Below are positions 35,435-44,938 of a stretch of 64,000 bases of DNA, in pieces. Source of the DNA: Anaerocolumna jejuensis DSM 15929. GTDB lineage: Bacteria > Bacillota > Clostridia > Lachnospirales > Lachnospiraceae. How positions within the stretch are numbered: the first letter of the stretch is position 1; every line of letters begins with the position of its first letter. The position numbers were made by a program, and so were the translations under genes. The notes beneath the pieces are model-generated. The model was given only the letters and a program-made list of their open reading frames with translations, was not told the origin of the DNA and made no database searches. The DNA lies in NCBI RefSeq assembly GCF_900142215.1, contig NZ_FRAC01000016.1:62001-126000 (forward strand). The letters are read 5' to 3'.

Positions 35435-36316
35435 TCAATTATTGTTTTTCATCAGCCTGAACTGCACTACCGCAAGCAGGGCTAAAACAAATGCCGTTAT
35501 AAAGGAAAGAGCGGCAGAATAGCCAAAATCTCCGGTACTAAAGGCCTTGTAGTACATCCAGGACAGTATGGTATCCGTCTGATGGCTTGGAGCTCCTCCC
35601 GTTATCATTTTGATAGAGGTATATACGTTAAATCCCCCGATTGTTAACATTACCAGAGCAAACAGAATTGTTCCCTTAATACTGGGAAGCGTAATTTTAA
35701 AGAACCGGACCAGAGAACCCGCTCCGTCAATGGAAGCTGCTTCATATAGATCCAGGGAAACCGTTTGAAGGGCTGCCAGGAATACAATCATATTCCAGCC
35801 GATTCCCTTCCAGGAGCCTAAGATCATAGCTACCCCAAGGCCGCTCCATCTGGAATCAAGCCACCGGATGTTATGGTCTGCCAAATGCACCACATCCTTC
35901 AGGAAATAATTAAACAGGCCTTCCGTATTGAAAATATATTTAAAGACCAGGGATGCGATTACCCAGGAGGTAATGACCGGCAGATAGTATAATACACGAA
36001 AGCCCACTTTAAAATGACTTACATTATGTATTAAAAGAGCTGCCATCAATCCGAGAAACATCTGGGCCGGCACGGTAACAAGGGTATATACCAGTGTATT
36101 AACAAAGGTTGTTTGAAAATAGCCGTCCTTTAAGACCGCCTTATAGTTATCAAATCCTGCAAAGGATTGATTTAAGATAGAGCTGAAATCCCAATGAAAA
36201 AAGCTGATAACAAGCAGCTTAATAATGGGATAAATGGTAAAGAGCCCAAAAATCAGCATCCCAGGTAACAGTAGAACGGTAATTTGTAATTTGTTTTTTA
36301 AGGTTTTATATTTCAT
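35435..36316 (-). CDS. Maltodextrin ABC permease, MalF type
   Basis: 293 residues. Six predicted helices and the EAA loop LYEAASIDGAGSLVRFFKITLPSIKG identify a MalF-like subunit without the long periplasmic loop of enterobacterial MalF, as is normal in Gram-positive bacteria. It forms the channel with the MalG-type subunit and takes maltodextrin from the upstream binding protein. Confidence 0.93.
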   Translation of the reverse strand: MKYKTLKNKLQITVLLLPGMLIFGLFTIYPIIKLLVISFFHWDFSSILNQSFAGFDNYKAVLKDGYFQTTFVNTLVYTLVTVPAQMFLGLMAALLIHNVSHFKVGFRVLYYLPVITSWVIASLVFKYIFNTEGLFNYFLKDVVHLADHNIRWLDSRWSGLGVAMILGSWKGIGWNMIVFLAALQTVSLDLYEAASIDGAGSLVRFFKITLPSIKGTILFALVMLTIGGFNVYTSIKMITGGAPSHQTDTILSWMYYKAFSTGDFGYSAALSFITAFVLALLAVVQFRLMKNNN

Positions 36317-36404
36317 AAGCTGCCTCCATAAGCCGCCAACATTATCTTGATTAATATAACCGGATTTGTTATACTATACTATATTTTTGAAATGTTTTTA
36401 TTGT

Positions 36405-36447
36405 GGGCAAAACAGATGGCAGCTACCCTGCAGCATCTGTTTTGTCC
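36405..36447 (-). terminator. Hairpin between binding-protein and permease genes
   Basis: CAAAACAGATG (36408-36418) pairs with CATCTGTTTTG (36434-36444), 11 bp perfect plus two or three flanking pairs. On the minus strand it lies just after the binding-protein stop, so it may stabilise that mRNA or partly terminate transcription. Confidence 0.7.
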
Positions 36448-36512
36448 ATGCTGTTTCCGCCTTTTAGACGGGTTTTAGTAATGTCTGGCAGACAAGGTTC
36501 CTATAACAGTGG

Positions 36513-37850
36513 TTATTTTCCTGCCAGTAAGCCGTCCACCTTCACTGCCAGCTGGTCCATTGCTTCCTGTGCAGTCTTTTCTCCGTTTATAACGGATGTT
36601 ACCGCAGCTGATAATTCGCTGTCAATTTCAGACCAGCTTGCAACCGTCGGTCTTGACTTTGCGGTTTTTATAGCTTCGATGAAGGGTGCGAAATCGGAAT
36701 TTTTCACCGTATCGCTTTCCAATGCGGTTTTATTTACCGGTATTTGACCGCACTTGGCCATTTCGGTCTGTGCAAATTCACCGGTCATAAATTTAGCAAA
36801 TTTCCAGGCAGCTTCTTTTGCAGCATCATTACCGGAGGTGTTAAACAAGGAGATGTCTTCACCGCCCAGTACGGAGACGGAGCCGCCGTCACCGGCAGGT
36901 ATGGGAGCAGTTGCATATTCAAAATCCGGATAAGCGCCTTTCATTTCGGCAATTTTCCAGGGACCTTCTAATATCATGCTATAGCGACCTGTTCCGAAGC
37001 CGTCCGTCATGGGAATATCACCGCTGTTCCAGCCGGTAATGGCCTTATCCTTATACAGACCGGCAAACATTTGAACTGCCGCAACGGTCTTTTCGCTGTT
37101 TATATAACCGCTGGCCTTGGTCTGTTCCGGATTCAGCAAATCACCGCCGTAGCTCCAGATGAAAGGGCAAAGATTCCATCCAGCCAGTGCAGGTTCATCA
37201 TAACCCCATATCTGCTGGCCGTTCTCGTTGGTGCCGGATAATTTCTTCGTATCATTTATGAATTCCTCCATGGTCTGAGGCGGGGTTATTCCTGCAGCCT
37301 TGAAGGCCTTTACATTATAAAATAAGATTTTGGTATTGGTATTAAGTGCAAGGCCGTAATAATGGTCACCTATTTTTGCAGTGCTCATGGCACTGTCAAG
37401 TAATGCATGGGATACATCCTTAAAGTCGGATGTTTTTTCATCCAGTGATGTCAGGATGTCCGCTGCCTGAAATTCAGGAATCCATGCTGCATCCAATCGG
37501 GCAACATCAGGCAAGGTGCCGGACTGGGCACTGACCAGAATCTTGTTATGCAAGTCTGCCCATTCATGGGAGACTGCATTTACCTTAATACCGGGATTTT
37601 CACTTTCGAACTTCGGTATCAATACCTTTGTCAGAGTATCGTTTTCAGCGGATTGAGCACTGTAATGATGCCAGAAGTTAATTGTTACCTCTTTTGAGCC
37701 GGATACATCAGTATCCCCAGCTCCTTTTGTTGCTGATTCCCCGCTTTTGCCGGGTTCAGATTCTACTGGTGATTTGCTACAAGCTGTGAGAGCTGCCAGG
37801 CACATAACGGCTGATAGCAGGATTGCCAGTAATTTTTTTGCTTTGTTCAT
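36513..37850 (-). CDS. Maltodextrin-binding lipoprotein
   Basis: 445 residues. The signal peptide ends at the lipobox LTAC (Cys24), followed by a Gly/Ser-rich linker. The mature part is a family-1 solute-binding protein with INFWHHYSAQ at the start, VNAVSHEWADLHNKI and the glycine-rich GRYSMILEGPW motif typical of MalE and related sugar binders. It captures maltodextrins outside the membrane. Its ATG overlaps the stop of the GH13 gene by 4 bases (ATGA). A strong hairpin follows the gene. Confidence 0.93.
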   Translation of the reverse strand: MNKAKKLLAILLSAVMCLAALTACSKSPVESEPGKSGESATKGAGDTDVSGSKEVTINFWHHYSAQSAENDTLTKVLIPKFESENPGIKVNAVSHEWADLHNKILVSAQSGTLPDVARLDAAWIPEFQAADILTSLDEKTSDFKDVSHALLDSAMSTAKIGDHYYGLALNTNTKILFYNVKAFKAAGITPPQTMEEFINDTKKLSGTNENGQQIWGYDEPALAGWNLCPFIWSYGGDLLNPEQTKASGYINSEKTVAAVQMFAGLYKDKAITGWNSGDIPMTDGFGTGRYSMILEGPWKIAEMKGAYPDFEYATAPIPAGDGGSVSVLGGEDISLFNTSGNDAAKEAAWKFAKFMTGEFAQTEMAKCGQIPVNKTALESDTVKNSDFAPFIEAIKTAKSRPTVASWSEIDSELSAAVTSVINGEKTAQEAMDQLAVKVDGLLAGK

Positions 37851-39616
37851 AATTTTACCTCCTCAAATTTTATTATCTTAACGGAATAAGGTTCCAGTTT
37901 TATTGGAAGGCTGTCCCCATTTTCCGAAAAGTTCCTGTAGTTTTGCTCACCCAAAGGAATTTCCTTTTGTATTGCCCCATTACCGGTTGATAAGTTGATT
38001 TCTGCCGGTTTCTCTGAATTGTTTATTAGAATTTTAATATGTATATTATCAAGGCTTCGTTCAAAGCCATATACATTATTTTCTTTCTCTGCCAGTATGG
38101 TCTTATAACTGCCCTGGCGGATGGCAGGTTCCTGATGGCGGATTTCGGATAACCGCCGGTACCAGGAGAGCAGTTCCTGATCCTGTTCCTCTTCTTCCCA
38201 AGGCATCGTTCTTCTGCAGTCGGGATCATTATCACCTGTTAATCCTATCTCATCCCCATAATAGACAGCAGGGGCACCCGGCATTAAAAACTGAAAGGCT
38301 GCGGCAAGCTTTAATTTATTCTTGTCTTCTCCGCAGGAAAAGAGGAATCTTGCAGTGTCATGGGAATCAAGGAGATTGTACATTGCATGGTTATATTCTT
38401 CATAATAGCCTGCCATCATATGGTTGAGCCTTTCATCAAGCTCCACGGAGTCAATCTTTTTATAAGCAATGAAATCCAGCATGGCATCCCGGAATACATA
38501 ATTCATCACGCTGTCCATCTGGTCGCCTGAGAGCATTTTTCTTCCAAAGCTCCAGGTTTCACCCACCAGTAAAATATCCGGGTACTTTTCCTTAAGATAC
38601 ACTCTTGCAGTTCTCCATACATAGGGGTCAACTTCATCCGCTACATCCAGCCTCCACCCGTCAATGCCCGCATAGCTGATCCAGTATTCCATGACCTGAA
38701 GGATAAACCGGCATACCTCCTGATTGGAGGTACATAGCTTAGGCATCCATTTATAGGCACCTACACATTCATAATCCCTGTGTGTGATTCCTGCTGGGAA
38801 GCTTGTAATATGGAACCAATCCTTATACTTTGAATTCTCCTGATGCTCCATCACATCCAGAAAGGGCTCAAAGGAAGTCCCGCAGTGATTGAATACACCA
38901 TCTAAAATGATCTTCATCCCACGGGCATGGCATTCATCCGCCAGCTCCTTCAGATCTTCATTTGTGCCGAAGCTTTCATCTATCCGGTAATAATCCGTCG
39001 TGGCATACTTGTGATTAAAATCCCCTTTAAATACAGGATTCAGATAAATACAGTCCGTACCCAGGCTTTGGATGTAATCCAGTTTCTGCAGGATACCTCT
39101 TAAATCCCCGCCCATATAATTTTCCCTGGTCGGTTTTTCTCCCCAGCCGGCACAGCCCGCAGGGTCATTGGAGGAATCTCCGTTTCGGAAGCGTTCCGGG
39201 AAAATCTGATAAAAGACCTGCCCCCTGGCCCATTCCGGGATATGAAGGACATCACCGGGATTGGCATATAAATATTCAAAGTAGCCATCTGCCGGGTATT
39301 CTTCCGTAAAGTCATATTCGGTATAATAAAAGCGTTTACCCTCCTGATCAATCAGCTCGAAAAAATATTTTGTATATCGTGCTGTCTTTGAAAATTCCAT
39401 TTCGGCATAATAGTAATCCAGCATATTATCCCGGTACTGCAGTTCCATTTTTCTGCTCTTGCGCTTACGGGTATCACTCTCTGTTCTGGCCCAATAGATT
39501 AGTCTGCATTCTTGAAAGCTGCCCTTGGCTGTCTCCAGTTTCAATACCAGTTTGTTCCTTGCTTTGACATAGACATAATCCAGGGTGTTCTTATGAAGCA
39601 CCACCGTTCTTATCAT
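37847..39616 (-). CDS. GH13 neopullulanase/cyclomaltodextrinase-type amylase
   Basis: 589 residues. An N-terminal beta domain (about 1-120) resembles CBM34, which marks the neopullulanase/maltogenic amylase group. The GH13 barrel shows DGVFNHCG, the nucleophile Asp324 in GWRLDVADE, acid Glu353 in LLVGETW and Asp420 in LLDSHDTARF. It hydrolyses imported maltodextrins or cyclodextrins to maltose, feeding the phosphorylase encoded downstream. No signal peptide, so it is cytosolic. The start lies 26 bases inside the end of the regulator gene. Confidence 0.92.
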   Translation of the reverse strand: MIRTVVLHKNTLDYVYVKARNKLVLKLETAKGSFQECRLIYWARTESDTRKRKSRKMELQYRDNMLDYYYAEMEFSKTARYTKYFFELIDQEGKRFYYTEYDFTEEYPADGYFEYLYANPGDVLHIPEWARGQVFYQIFPERFRNGDSSNDPAGCAGWGEKPTRENYMGGDLRGILQKLDYIQSLGTDCIYLNPVFKGDFNHKYATTDYYRIDESFGTNEDLKELADECHARGMKIILDGVFNHCGTSFEPFLDVMEHQENSKYKDWFHITSFPAGITHRDYECVGAYKWMPKLCTSNQEVCRFILQVMEYWISYAGIDGWRLDVADEVDPYVWRTARVYLKEKYPDILLVGETWSFGRKMLSGDQMDSVMNYVFRDAMLDFIAYKKIDSVELDERLNHMMAGYYEEYNHAMYNLLDSHDTARFLFSCGEDKNKLKLAAAFQFLMPGAPAVYYGDEIGLTGDNDPDCRRTMPWEEEEQDQELLSWYRRLSEIRHQEPAIRQGSYKTILAEKENNVYGFERSLDNIHIKILINNSEKPAEINLSTGNGAIQKEIPLGEQNYRNFSENGDSLPIKLEPYSVKIIKFEEVKL

Positions 39617-40643
39617 TGTTTTCTCTGTCTCCTTTCATTGATGATTCCCTTACAATGAGATTGGTCGGAATGTACATATGATTTCTGTCATTTGAATTAT
39701 CCTGGATTTTACGAATCAGCTCCTTCGCTACCTGAATTCCCATACCATAGGTATCAACATCAACCGCCGTCATGGGAGGGTCTGTATACTCTGCAACAGG
39801 ATAGTTGTCAAATGTGACGATTCCGATATCATCAGGAATCCTGTAATTTCTATTTTTTAATGTTTTTAACACATTAAAAGCTATGATGTTGTTTCCGCAT
39901 AAAAAGGCATCCGGATGTCCGCTGCTTAAAGCCAGCTCTTCTATACGTTTATTATCTGCCGTTATATCCTGTCCATACTCCAGTATGAATTCCTGGTTGA
40001 TTGGGATAGCATGCTGCTTCAGACAGGCCAGGTATCCTGCCAGACGTTTTTGGGAAAATACCGTATTGGGCTTTTCCGTAACCAGTGCAATTCTTGTATA
40101 TCCCTGCTGGATCAGGTGCTCTACCGCCATGTGGCTTCCCAGCTCATTATCCACATCAATCCATGTGGCTTCCGATTTATACTTTTTGGGCTCCCCCATT
40201 ACAATGAAGGGAAATCCTGCCTGATTCAGCTCCTTGATCAATTCCGGACGCATAACGGAGGAGGGCATGATAAGCCCGTCCACCTTCTTTTCAAGCATAA
40301 GGTTTTCTACGGTGGATTTGGCTCCCTTTTTCCTGTCATTTGTTATGATAAGACTGTAGCCATACTCCTGGATGACCTTCTCTATGGCAAAAACACTTCG
40401 GTTAAAAAATGCATTGGCAAAGGTATTCTCATCCCTTGCATCGATGATCAGGCCAATACAATAGGTCAATCCATTGGCAAAGTTCCTCGCCAGGCTGTTG
40501 GGATGATAGTCAAGCTCCTCCATTGCTTCCTGAATTTTCTTCGTGGTAATATCAGATATTCTGGAATTGCCGTTCAATGCTCTGGATACGGTGGACGGCG
40601 ATACCCCTACTTTCTTAGCAATATCCTTGATTGTTGCGGTCAT
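39591..40643 (-). CDS. LacI-family regulator of the maltose operon
   Basis: 350 residues. The helix-turn-helix IKDIAKKVGVSPSTVSRALNG and hinge YHPNSLARNFANG are textbook LacI/GalR; the effector domain shows VDGLIMPSS and PDDIGIVTFDNYPVAEYTDPP. It is the first gene of the operon and sits just behind a perfect palindromic operator on its own promoter, so it should be autoregulated and control the operon in response to maltose or a derivative. GGAGAG-like sequence lies before the ATG at 40643. A MalR-type role is inferred from context. Confidence 0.93.
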   Translation of the reverse strand: MTATIKDIAKKVGVSPSTVSRALNGNSRISDITTKKIQEAMEELDYHPNSLARNFANGLTYCIGLIIDARDENTFANAFFNRSVFAIEKVIQEYGYSLIITNDRKKGAKSTVENLMLEKKVDGLIMPSSVMRPELIKELNQAGFPFIVMGEPKKYKSEATWIDVDNELGSHMAVEHLIQQGYTRIALVTEKPNTVFSQKRLAGYLACLKQHAIPINQEFILEYGQDITADNKRIEELALSSGHPDAFLCGNNIIAFNVLKTLKNRNYRIPDDIGIVTFDNYPVAEYTDPPMTAVDVDTYGMGIQVAKELIRKIQDNSNDRNHMYIPTNLIVRESSMKGDRENNDKNGGAS

Positions 40644-40657
40644 GTTATCTCTCCTTG

Positions 40658-40677
40658 TTGTGCAAACGTTTGCACAA
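40658..40677 (-). promoter_or_regulatory. LacI-type operator, perfect 20-bp palindrome
   Basis: TTGTGCAAACGTTTGCACAA is perfectly symmetric around a central CG, as expected for LacI/GalR regulators. It lies at the predicted transcript start of the operon. It also fits the CcpA cre consensus (TGNAANCGNWNNCW), so CcpA may compete for it. Confidence 0.9.
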
Positions 40678-40681
40678 ATTT

Positions 40682-40710
40682 ATTATAAAGCCTACTCCTT
40701 AAAAAGTCAA
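40682..40710 (-). promoter_or_regulatory. Promoter of the maltose operon
   Basis: On the minus strand TTGACT (40710-40705), 17-bp spacer, TATAAT (40687-40682), immediately upstream of the operator. Confidence 0.85.
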
Positions 40711-40731
40711 TACAGGTGTGTATTATTTCAC

Positions 40732-40770
40732 TTGACATATTCTTTACATTATTATTTCCACAATTTACAT
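40732..40770 (+). promoter_or_regulatory. PhoP-box-like direct repeats before pstS
   Basis: TTGACAT (40732), TTTACAT (40743) and TTTACAT (40764), with a degenerate unit near 40753, are spaced by 10-11 bp. This is the arrangement of TT(A/T)ACA repeats bound by PhoP of phosphate-starvation systems. A -10-like TATAGT is at 40801-40806 with a poor -35, as expected for activator dependence. Confidence 0.6.
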
Positions 40771-40858
40771 TTGATGGTATTTATTTTTACTTACAGAGAT
40801 TATAGTATGTTTGCAATCAAATGAAATTAATAAAAAATAACAGGTAAGGAGAAGTATT

Positions 40859-42244
40859 ATGAAAAAGTTAGTATCATTGGTTTTATCTTTCGCATTAGCA
40901 ATTTCTGTTTTTAACTACCCTGCCACTACGGTATCTGCTTCATCGGCTGCCAGCGGAAATGTCGTATTATCCGGTTCGACCTCCGTTAATCCGCTTGTAC
41001 AGGCGCTTGCAGAAGCCTTTATGAAAAAGAACCCCAGCATCAAAATCGTAGAACAAAATGTTACCGGTTCCGGAGCAGGTATTGCAGATGCAAAAAATGC
41101 TCAGAGCAATGTTGATTTTGGTATGTCCAGCAGAAATCTGACAAGCGATGAAGCTGCTGTCTTAGAAAAAGTACAGATATGTATGGATGGACTTGCTGTT
41201 GTTGTAAATAAGAAGAATCCCCTTAATGAGATTTCTCCCTCATTACTTTATAAAATCTATACCAGAGATTCTTCCGCACTGAATTGGAATCAGATCAGCG
41301 ATTCTTATAAAACAAGCGTTAAGGTTGCTCCTTTCGGACGTGAAGCAGGCTCCGGTACAAGAAGCTGCTTTGAAGATTTCTTCAAGGCTGATTATGGCAC
41401 AGCACTTCCCAGCGGCTATGATGTAAAGCTGGATGGCTCTCTTGCAAGCACAGGTGTTGTACAGACCTCCGTTCAGAATAATATCGGCGCTATCGGTTAT
41501 ATGTCACTTGGTGATATGGATGACAAAAAGGTTAAGCCATTAAAAGTTGAAGGAGTTGAACCCTCCAAATATACAGTAGCAGACGGTACATATGCAATTA
41601 AAAGACCCTTCTTACTTGTTTATAATAAAACGACAAAAGTATCTCCCGCAGCACAGGCATTCTTAGATTTTATCTCCAGCGCAGACGGACAGAGCATCAT
41701 CGACAAGATGGGCTTTGTTAAGAATAATCTTGTAAGAACAAAGGCAGACGGCCTTACCTTAAGCAGTACTTCCCTTAATGTAAAGCCCGGTTCCAGTGCA
41801 ACCTTAAAGGCAACTGTTACACCTGCTGATACAGATAACAAGAAAGTAACCTATTCTTCCTCCAACAGCGCGGTTGCTACCGTTTCTTCAACAGGCGTAG
41901 TAAAGGGCATCAAGGCCGGAACAGCAGCCATTACCGTTAAGACAACTGATGGAACAGACATCAGCAAGACCTGCCTGGTTACAGTAGAAAATCCTGTTGC
42001 AAGCGTAAAACTGAATAAGACCACTGCCAGCGTTAAGGTTGGAAAGACCGTAGCATTAAAGGCAGCCATCAATCCTTCCACCGCTTCCAACAAAACAGTT
42101 ATCTGGAGCTCATCCAATCCTTCCGTTGCAACTGTTTCCGTAACAGGTGTTGTGACAGGCAAGAAGGCAGGAAAGGTAAAGATTACGGTTACAACAGTAA
42201 GCGGCAAAAAGACAGCAAGCTGCAAGGTTACTGTTACCAAATAA
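40859..42244 (+). CDS. pstS: Phosphate-binding protein PstS with two C-terminal Big2 domains
   Basis: 461 residues. A Sec signal peptide (residues 1 to ~27, ending near VSA) lacks a lipobox Cys. Residues ~33-290 form the phosphate-binding domain: LSGSTSVNPLVQALAEAF, the phosphate-loop segment REAGSGTRSCFEDFF and NNIGAIGYMSLG. From about residue 300 there are two ~80-residue bacterial Ig-like (Big2) domains, each with the pattern LKAxVxPxxxxNKxVxWSSSxxxVATVSxxGVVxGxKAGxAxITV. Normal PstS ends at the first part. The protein should be retained at the surface by its Big2 tail or a partner, not by lipid. It heads the pst operon. Confidence 0.93.
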   Translation: MKKLVSLVLSFALAISVFNYPATTVSASSAASGNVVLSGSTSVNPLVQALAEAFMKKNPSIKIVEQNVTGSGAGIADAKNAQSNVDFGMSSRNLTSDEAAVLEKVQICMDGLAVVVNKKNPLNEISPSLLYKIYTRDSSALNWNQISDSYKTSVKVAPFGREAGSGTRSCFEDFFKADYGTALPSGYDVKLDGSLASTGVVQTSVQNNIGAIGYMSLGDMDDKKVKPLKVEGVEPSKYTVADGTYAIKRPFLLVYNKTTKVSPAAQAFLDFISSADGQSIIDKMGFVKNNLVRTKADGLTLSSTSLNVKPGSSATLKATVTPADTDNKKVTYSSSNSAVATVSSTGVVKGIKAGTAAITVKTTDGTDISKTCLVTVENPVASVKLNKTTASVKVGKTVALKAAINPSTASNKTVIWSSSNPSVATVSVTGVVTGKKAGKVKITVTTVSGKKTASCKVTVTK

Positions 42245-42333
42245 AGCTTAGAAATATTCTTGAAATTCTTAATAGAGAGAACTGACCTTGTCACTGCAAT
42301 TTTGCAGTGGCAATATCAGTTTAAAGGAGAAGG

Positions 42334-43212
42334 ATGAAGACACAAAAAGTTTATATCTATAACAATATTTTTAAGGCAATTGTCTTTTTCTTTGCTTTTA
42401 TTACTGTGCTATCCGTTATTTTAATCGGAGTGTTCATGGTCATAAACGGCGGTCCCAGTATTGCCAGGGTGGGACTGAAGGACTTCCTGTTAGGCAAGGT
42501 CTGGAATTCGGCAAATGAACCTCCCCAATACGGCATATTGGCATTTATATTATCTTCTTTCTATTCCACTTTTTTTACGGTCTTAATAGCGGTCCCAATC
42601 TCTATTCTGGTAGCTCTGGCCATCGGCCAGCTTATGCCAAAAGGACTTGGAACAATTATCAGGTCAGTTATCAGCCTGCTTGCAGGAATTCCCTCGGTTA
42701 TCTACGGCTTTCTCGGAATTATTTTCATTGTTCCCATTGTGCAGATGCTGTTCAATCTTTCGTCGGGCCTGACCATGCTTTCTTCTGTCATCGTCCTGAT
42801 CATTATGACCCTTCCGACCATTATCAGCGTCAGTGAGACCAGTATCAATGCCGTGGACAAAGGCTATATGGAAGCTGCTTTTGCCCTGGGTGTCCGTAAG
42901 GAATATGCGTTATTTACCATTGTTTTACCTGCGGCGAAATCGGGAATTATGGCTGCGGTATTACTTGGTGTGGGCAGGGCAATCGGAGAAACCATGGCAG
43001 TTATGATGGTGGCCGGAAACATCCCACAGATGCCCTCCATGCTAAAGCCTGCACGCTTCCTGACAACTGCAATTGTGACGGAAATGTCCTATGCCACAGA
43101 ACAAACCAGAGGAGTATTGATTGGAATAGGTCTGGTCCTGTTTGTATTTATTTTTATTATCAATTCCATCTTCCATATTTTTATGAAAAGGGCTGGTGCT
43201 CAAAATGGCTAA
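42334..43212 (+). CDS. pstC: Phosphate ABC permease PstC
   Basis: 292 residues with about six helices. The characteristic stretch LLAGIPSVIYGFLGI and the EAA loop EAAFALGVRKEYALFTIVLPAAKSGI identify PstC, and GRAIGETMAVMMVAGN is diagnostic. It forms the phosphate channel with PstA. AAAGGAGAAGG precedes the ATG; the 3' end overlaps pstA by 8 bases. Confidence 0.95.
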   Translation: MKTQKVYIYNNIFKAIVFFFAFITVLSVILIGVFMVINGGPSIARVGLKDFLLGKVWNSANEPPQYGILAFILSSFYSTFFTVLIAVPISILVALAIGQLMPKGLGTIIRSVISLLAGIPSVIYGFLGIIFIVPIVQMLFNLSSGLTMLSSVIVLIIMTLPTIISVSETSINAVDKGYMEAAFALGVRKEYALFTIVLPAAKSGIMAAVLLGVGRAIGETMAVMMVAGNIPQMPSMLKPARFLTTAIVTEMSYATEQTRGVLIGIGLVLFVFIFIINSIFHIFMKRAGAQNG

Positions 43213-44086
43213 TACTACCTATGAAAAACGCATAAGGCCGGGAATTATAGCCGTCAGGGCCTTGATTTATACGGTGACTGCAATTGTGGTCGCTTTAGTT
43301 GTTGCAATAATTGCCTATTTGATTATAAAGGGCTTACCCTATATTAACCGGGATTTTTTGTTTAAGGCGCCTTCCCGTCTGGATGAGACCTACGGGATAG
43401 CACCTATGATTATAAATACCCTGTATATTGTCCTGCTTTCCCTGATTGTCTCCATACCCCTTGGTATCGGAACGGCAATATACCTTGCTGAATATTCAAA
43501 GCCCGGTAAGATAATATCCGCTATCCGGTTCTCTATTGAAATTCTCGCAGGAATTCCTTCCATCGTATACGGCTTGTTTGGACTGGCATTTTTTATTAAT
43601 GCATTAAAGGCCGGAAGCAGCGGCGGTTCTATGATAGCGGGAGCCCTGACCTGTACGCTGATTGTTCTTCCCACAATGATTCGTACCACGGAAGAAGCCC
43701 TGCTGCAGGTAAATCCGACCTACCGTGAAGCGGCATTTTCCCTGGGAGCCTCCAAGCTTCATATTATTCGTACGGTTTTGCTGCCCTGCGCACTTCCGGG
43801 CATTGTTGTTGCCATTATTTTAAGCATCGGCCGAATTGTCAGTGAGTCGGCGGCACTTCTCTATACGGCAGGTGTGGATTATACCATGCCTTCCAATGTG
43901 GTAAAGCACATAACAGAGCCGGGGGCAGGCCTTACGGTACAGCTGTACTTATATGCGACAGAGGGCGGATCTCCTGACTGGGTGCCCTATGCCATGGCTG
44001 CCGTATTAATGATTCTGGTATTTGTCATTAACCTCACGGCCAATATTATTGCAGGACTATTCAAAAAGAAAGTGAGCATCAACTAA
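43205..44086 (+). CDS. pstA: Phosphate ABC permease PstA
   Basis: 293 residues, six helices. EILAGIPSIVYGLFGL, EAAFSLGASKLHIIRTVLLPCALPGI and GRIVSESAALLYTAG are diagnostic of PstA. The ATG at 43205 is chosen; a GTG at 43196 is in frame and would add three residues. It overlaps pstC at the 5' end and its stop TAA shares a base with the pstB start (TAATG). Confidence 0.95.
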   Translation: MANTTYEKRIRPGIIAVRALIYTVTAIVVALVVAIIAYLIIKGLPYINRDFLFKAPSRLDETYGIAPMIINTLYIVLLSLIVSIPLGIGTAIYLAEYSKPGKIISAIRFSIEILAGIPSIVYGLFGLAFFINALKAGSSGGSMIAGALTCTLIVLPTMIRTTEEALLQVNPTYREAAFSLGASKLHIIRTVLLPCALPGIVVAIILSIGRIVSESAALLYTAGVDYTMPSNVVKHITEPGAGLTVQLYLYATEGGSPDWVPYAMAAVLMILVFVINLTANIIAGLFKKKVSIN

Positions 44087-44835
44087 TGGGTATTATTACA
44101 ACAAAGGATTTAAACCTCTATTACGGGGATAAACAGGCAATAAACAGTATCAACATGGATATCGAAAAGAATAAGATTACGGCCTTGATCGGTCCCTCCG
44201 GCTGCGGTAAGACCACCTTTTTAAAGACCTTGAACCGTATGAATGATACAATACCGAACTGCAAAATTACAGGGGAAGTAATTTATGACGGTATCAATAT
44301 TTATGACAGTAAAATTGACCCCATGCTGATACGCAAAAAGATTGGCATGGTATTTCAAAAGCCCAATCCCTTTCCTATGAGTATTTATGATAACATCGCC
44401 TATGCTCCCAAATACCACGGAAAAAAGAAAAGAGAGCTGGATGAAATCGTAGAAAGCAGCTTAAAGGCGGCGGCCCTTTGGGATGAGGTGGGGGACCGTC
44501 TTAAAAAAAGTGCCCTGTCTCTTTCCGGCGGGCAGCAGCAGCGGCTTTGCATAGCCAGGACCATTGCCCTTAACCCGGAAGTGATACTGATGGATGAGGC
44601 CACCAGTGCTCTGGACCCTATATCCACCTATAAAATCGAGGACTTAATGGGAGAACTGAAAAAAACCTATACCGTTGTTATTGTTACCCATAATATGCAG
44701 CAGGCATCACGTATAGCGGATAAGACCGCCTTCTTTTTGCTGGGCGATCTGGTTGAGTATGATACCACGGAAAATATCTTTGTAAACCCCAAGAATAAGA
44801 AAACCTTGGATTACGTGAGCGGACATTTTGGTTGA
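44086..44835 (+). CDS. pstB: Phosphate import ATPase PstB
   Basis: 249 residues. Walker A GPSGCGKTT, Q-loop region MVFQKPNPFP, signature LSGGQQQR and Walker B VILMDEATSALDP are intact; PstB is recognised by FLKTLNRMNDTIP. It powers the PstC/PstA channel. Translation is coupled to pstA by a one-base overlap. phoU, often next, is not present in this window. Confidence 0.95.
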   Translation: MGIITTKDLNLYYGDKQAINSINMDIEKNKITALIGPSGCGKTTFLKTLNRMNDTIPNCKITGEVIYDGINIYDSKIDPMLIRKKIGMVFQKPNPFPMSIYDNIAYAPKYHGKKKRELDEIVESSLKAAALWDEVGDRLKKSALSLSGGQQQRLCIARTIALNPEVILMDEATSALDPISTYKIEDLMGELKKTYTVVIVTHNMQQASRIADKTAFFLLGDLVEYDTTENIFVNPKNKKTLDYVSGHFG

Positions 44836-44892
44836 TGAAAGGTTTGATTTTTATTAAATGAATGCGTTAAAGCAAAAAAGTGTAAGAAGGAA

Positions 44893-44921
44893 TTGATATG
44901 CCATACATAATAATGTATAAT
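44893..44921 (+). promoter_or_regulatory. Promoter of the glutamate dehydrogenase gene
   Basis: TTGATA (44893-44898), 17-bp spacer, TATAAT (44916-44921). It starts a leader of about 170 nt. Confidence 0.8.
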
Positions 44922-44938
44922 TATGTATGAGCGAGGCC

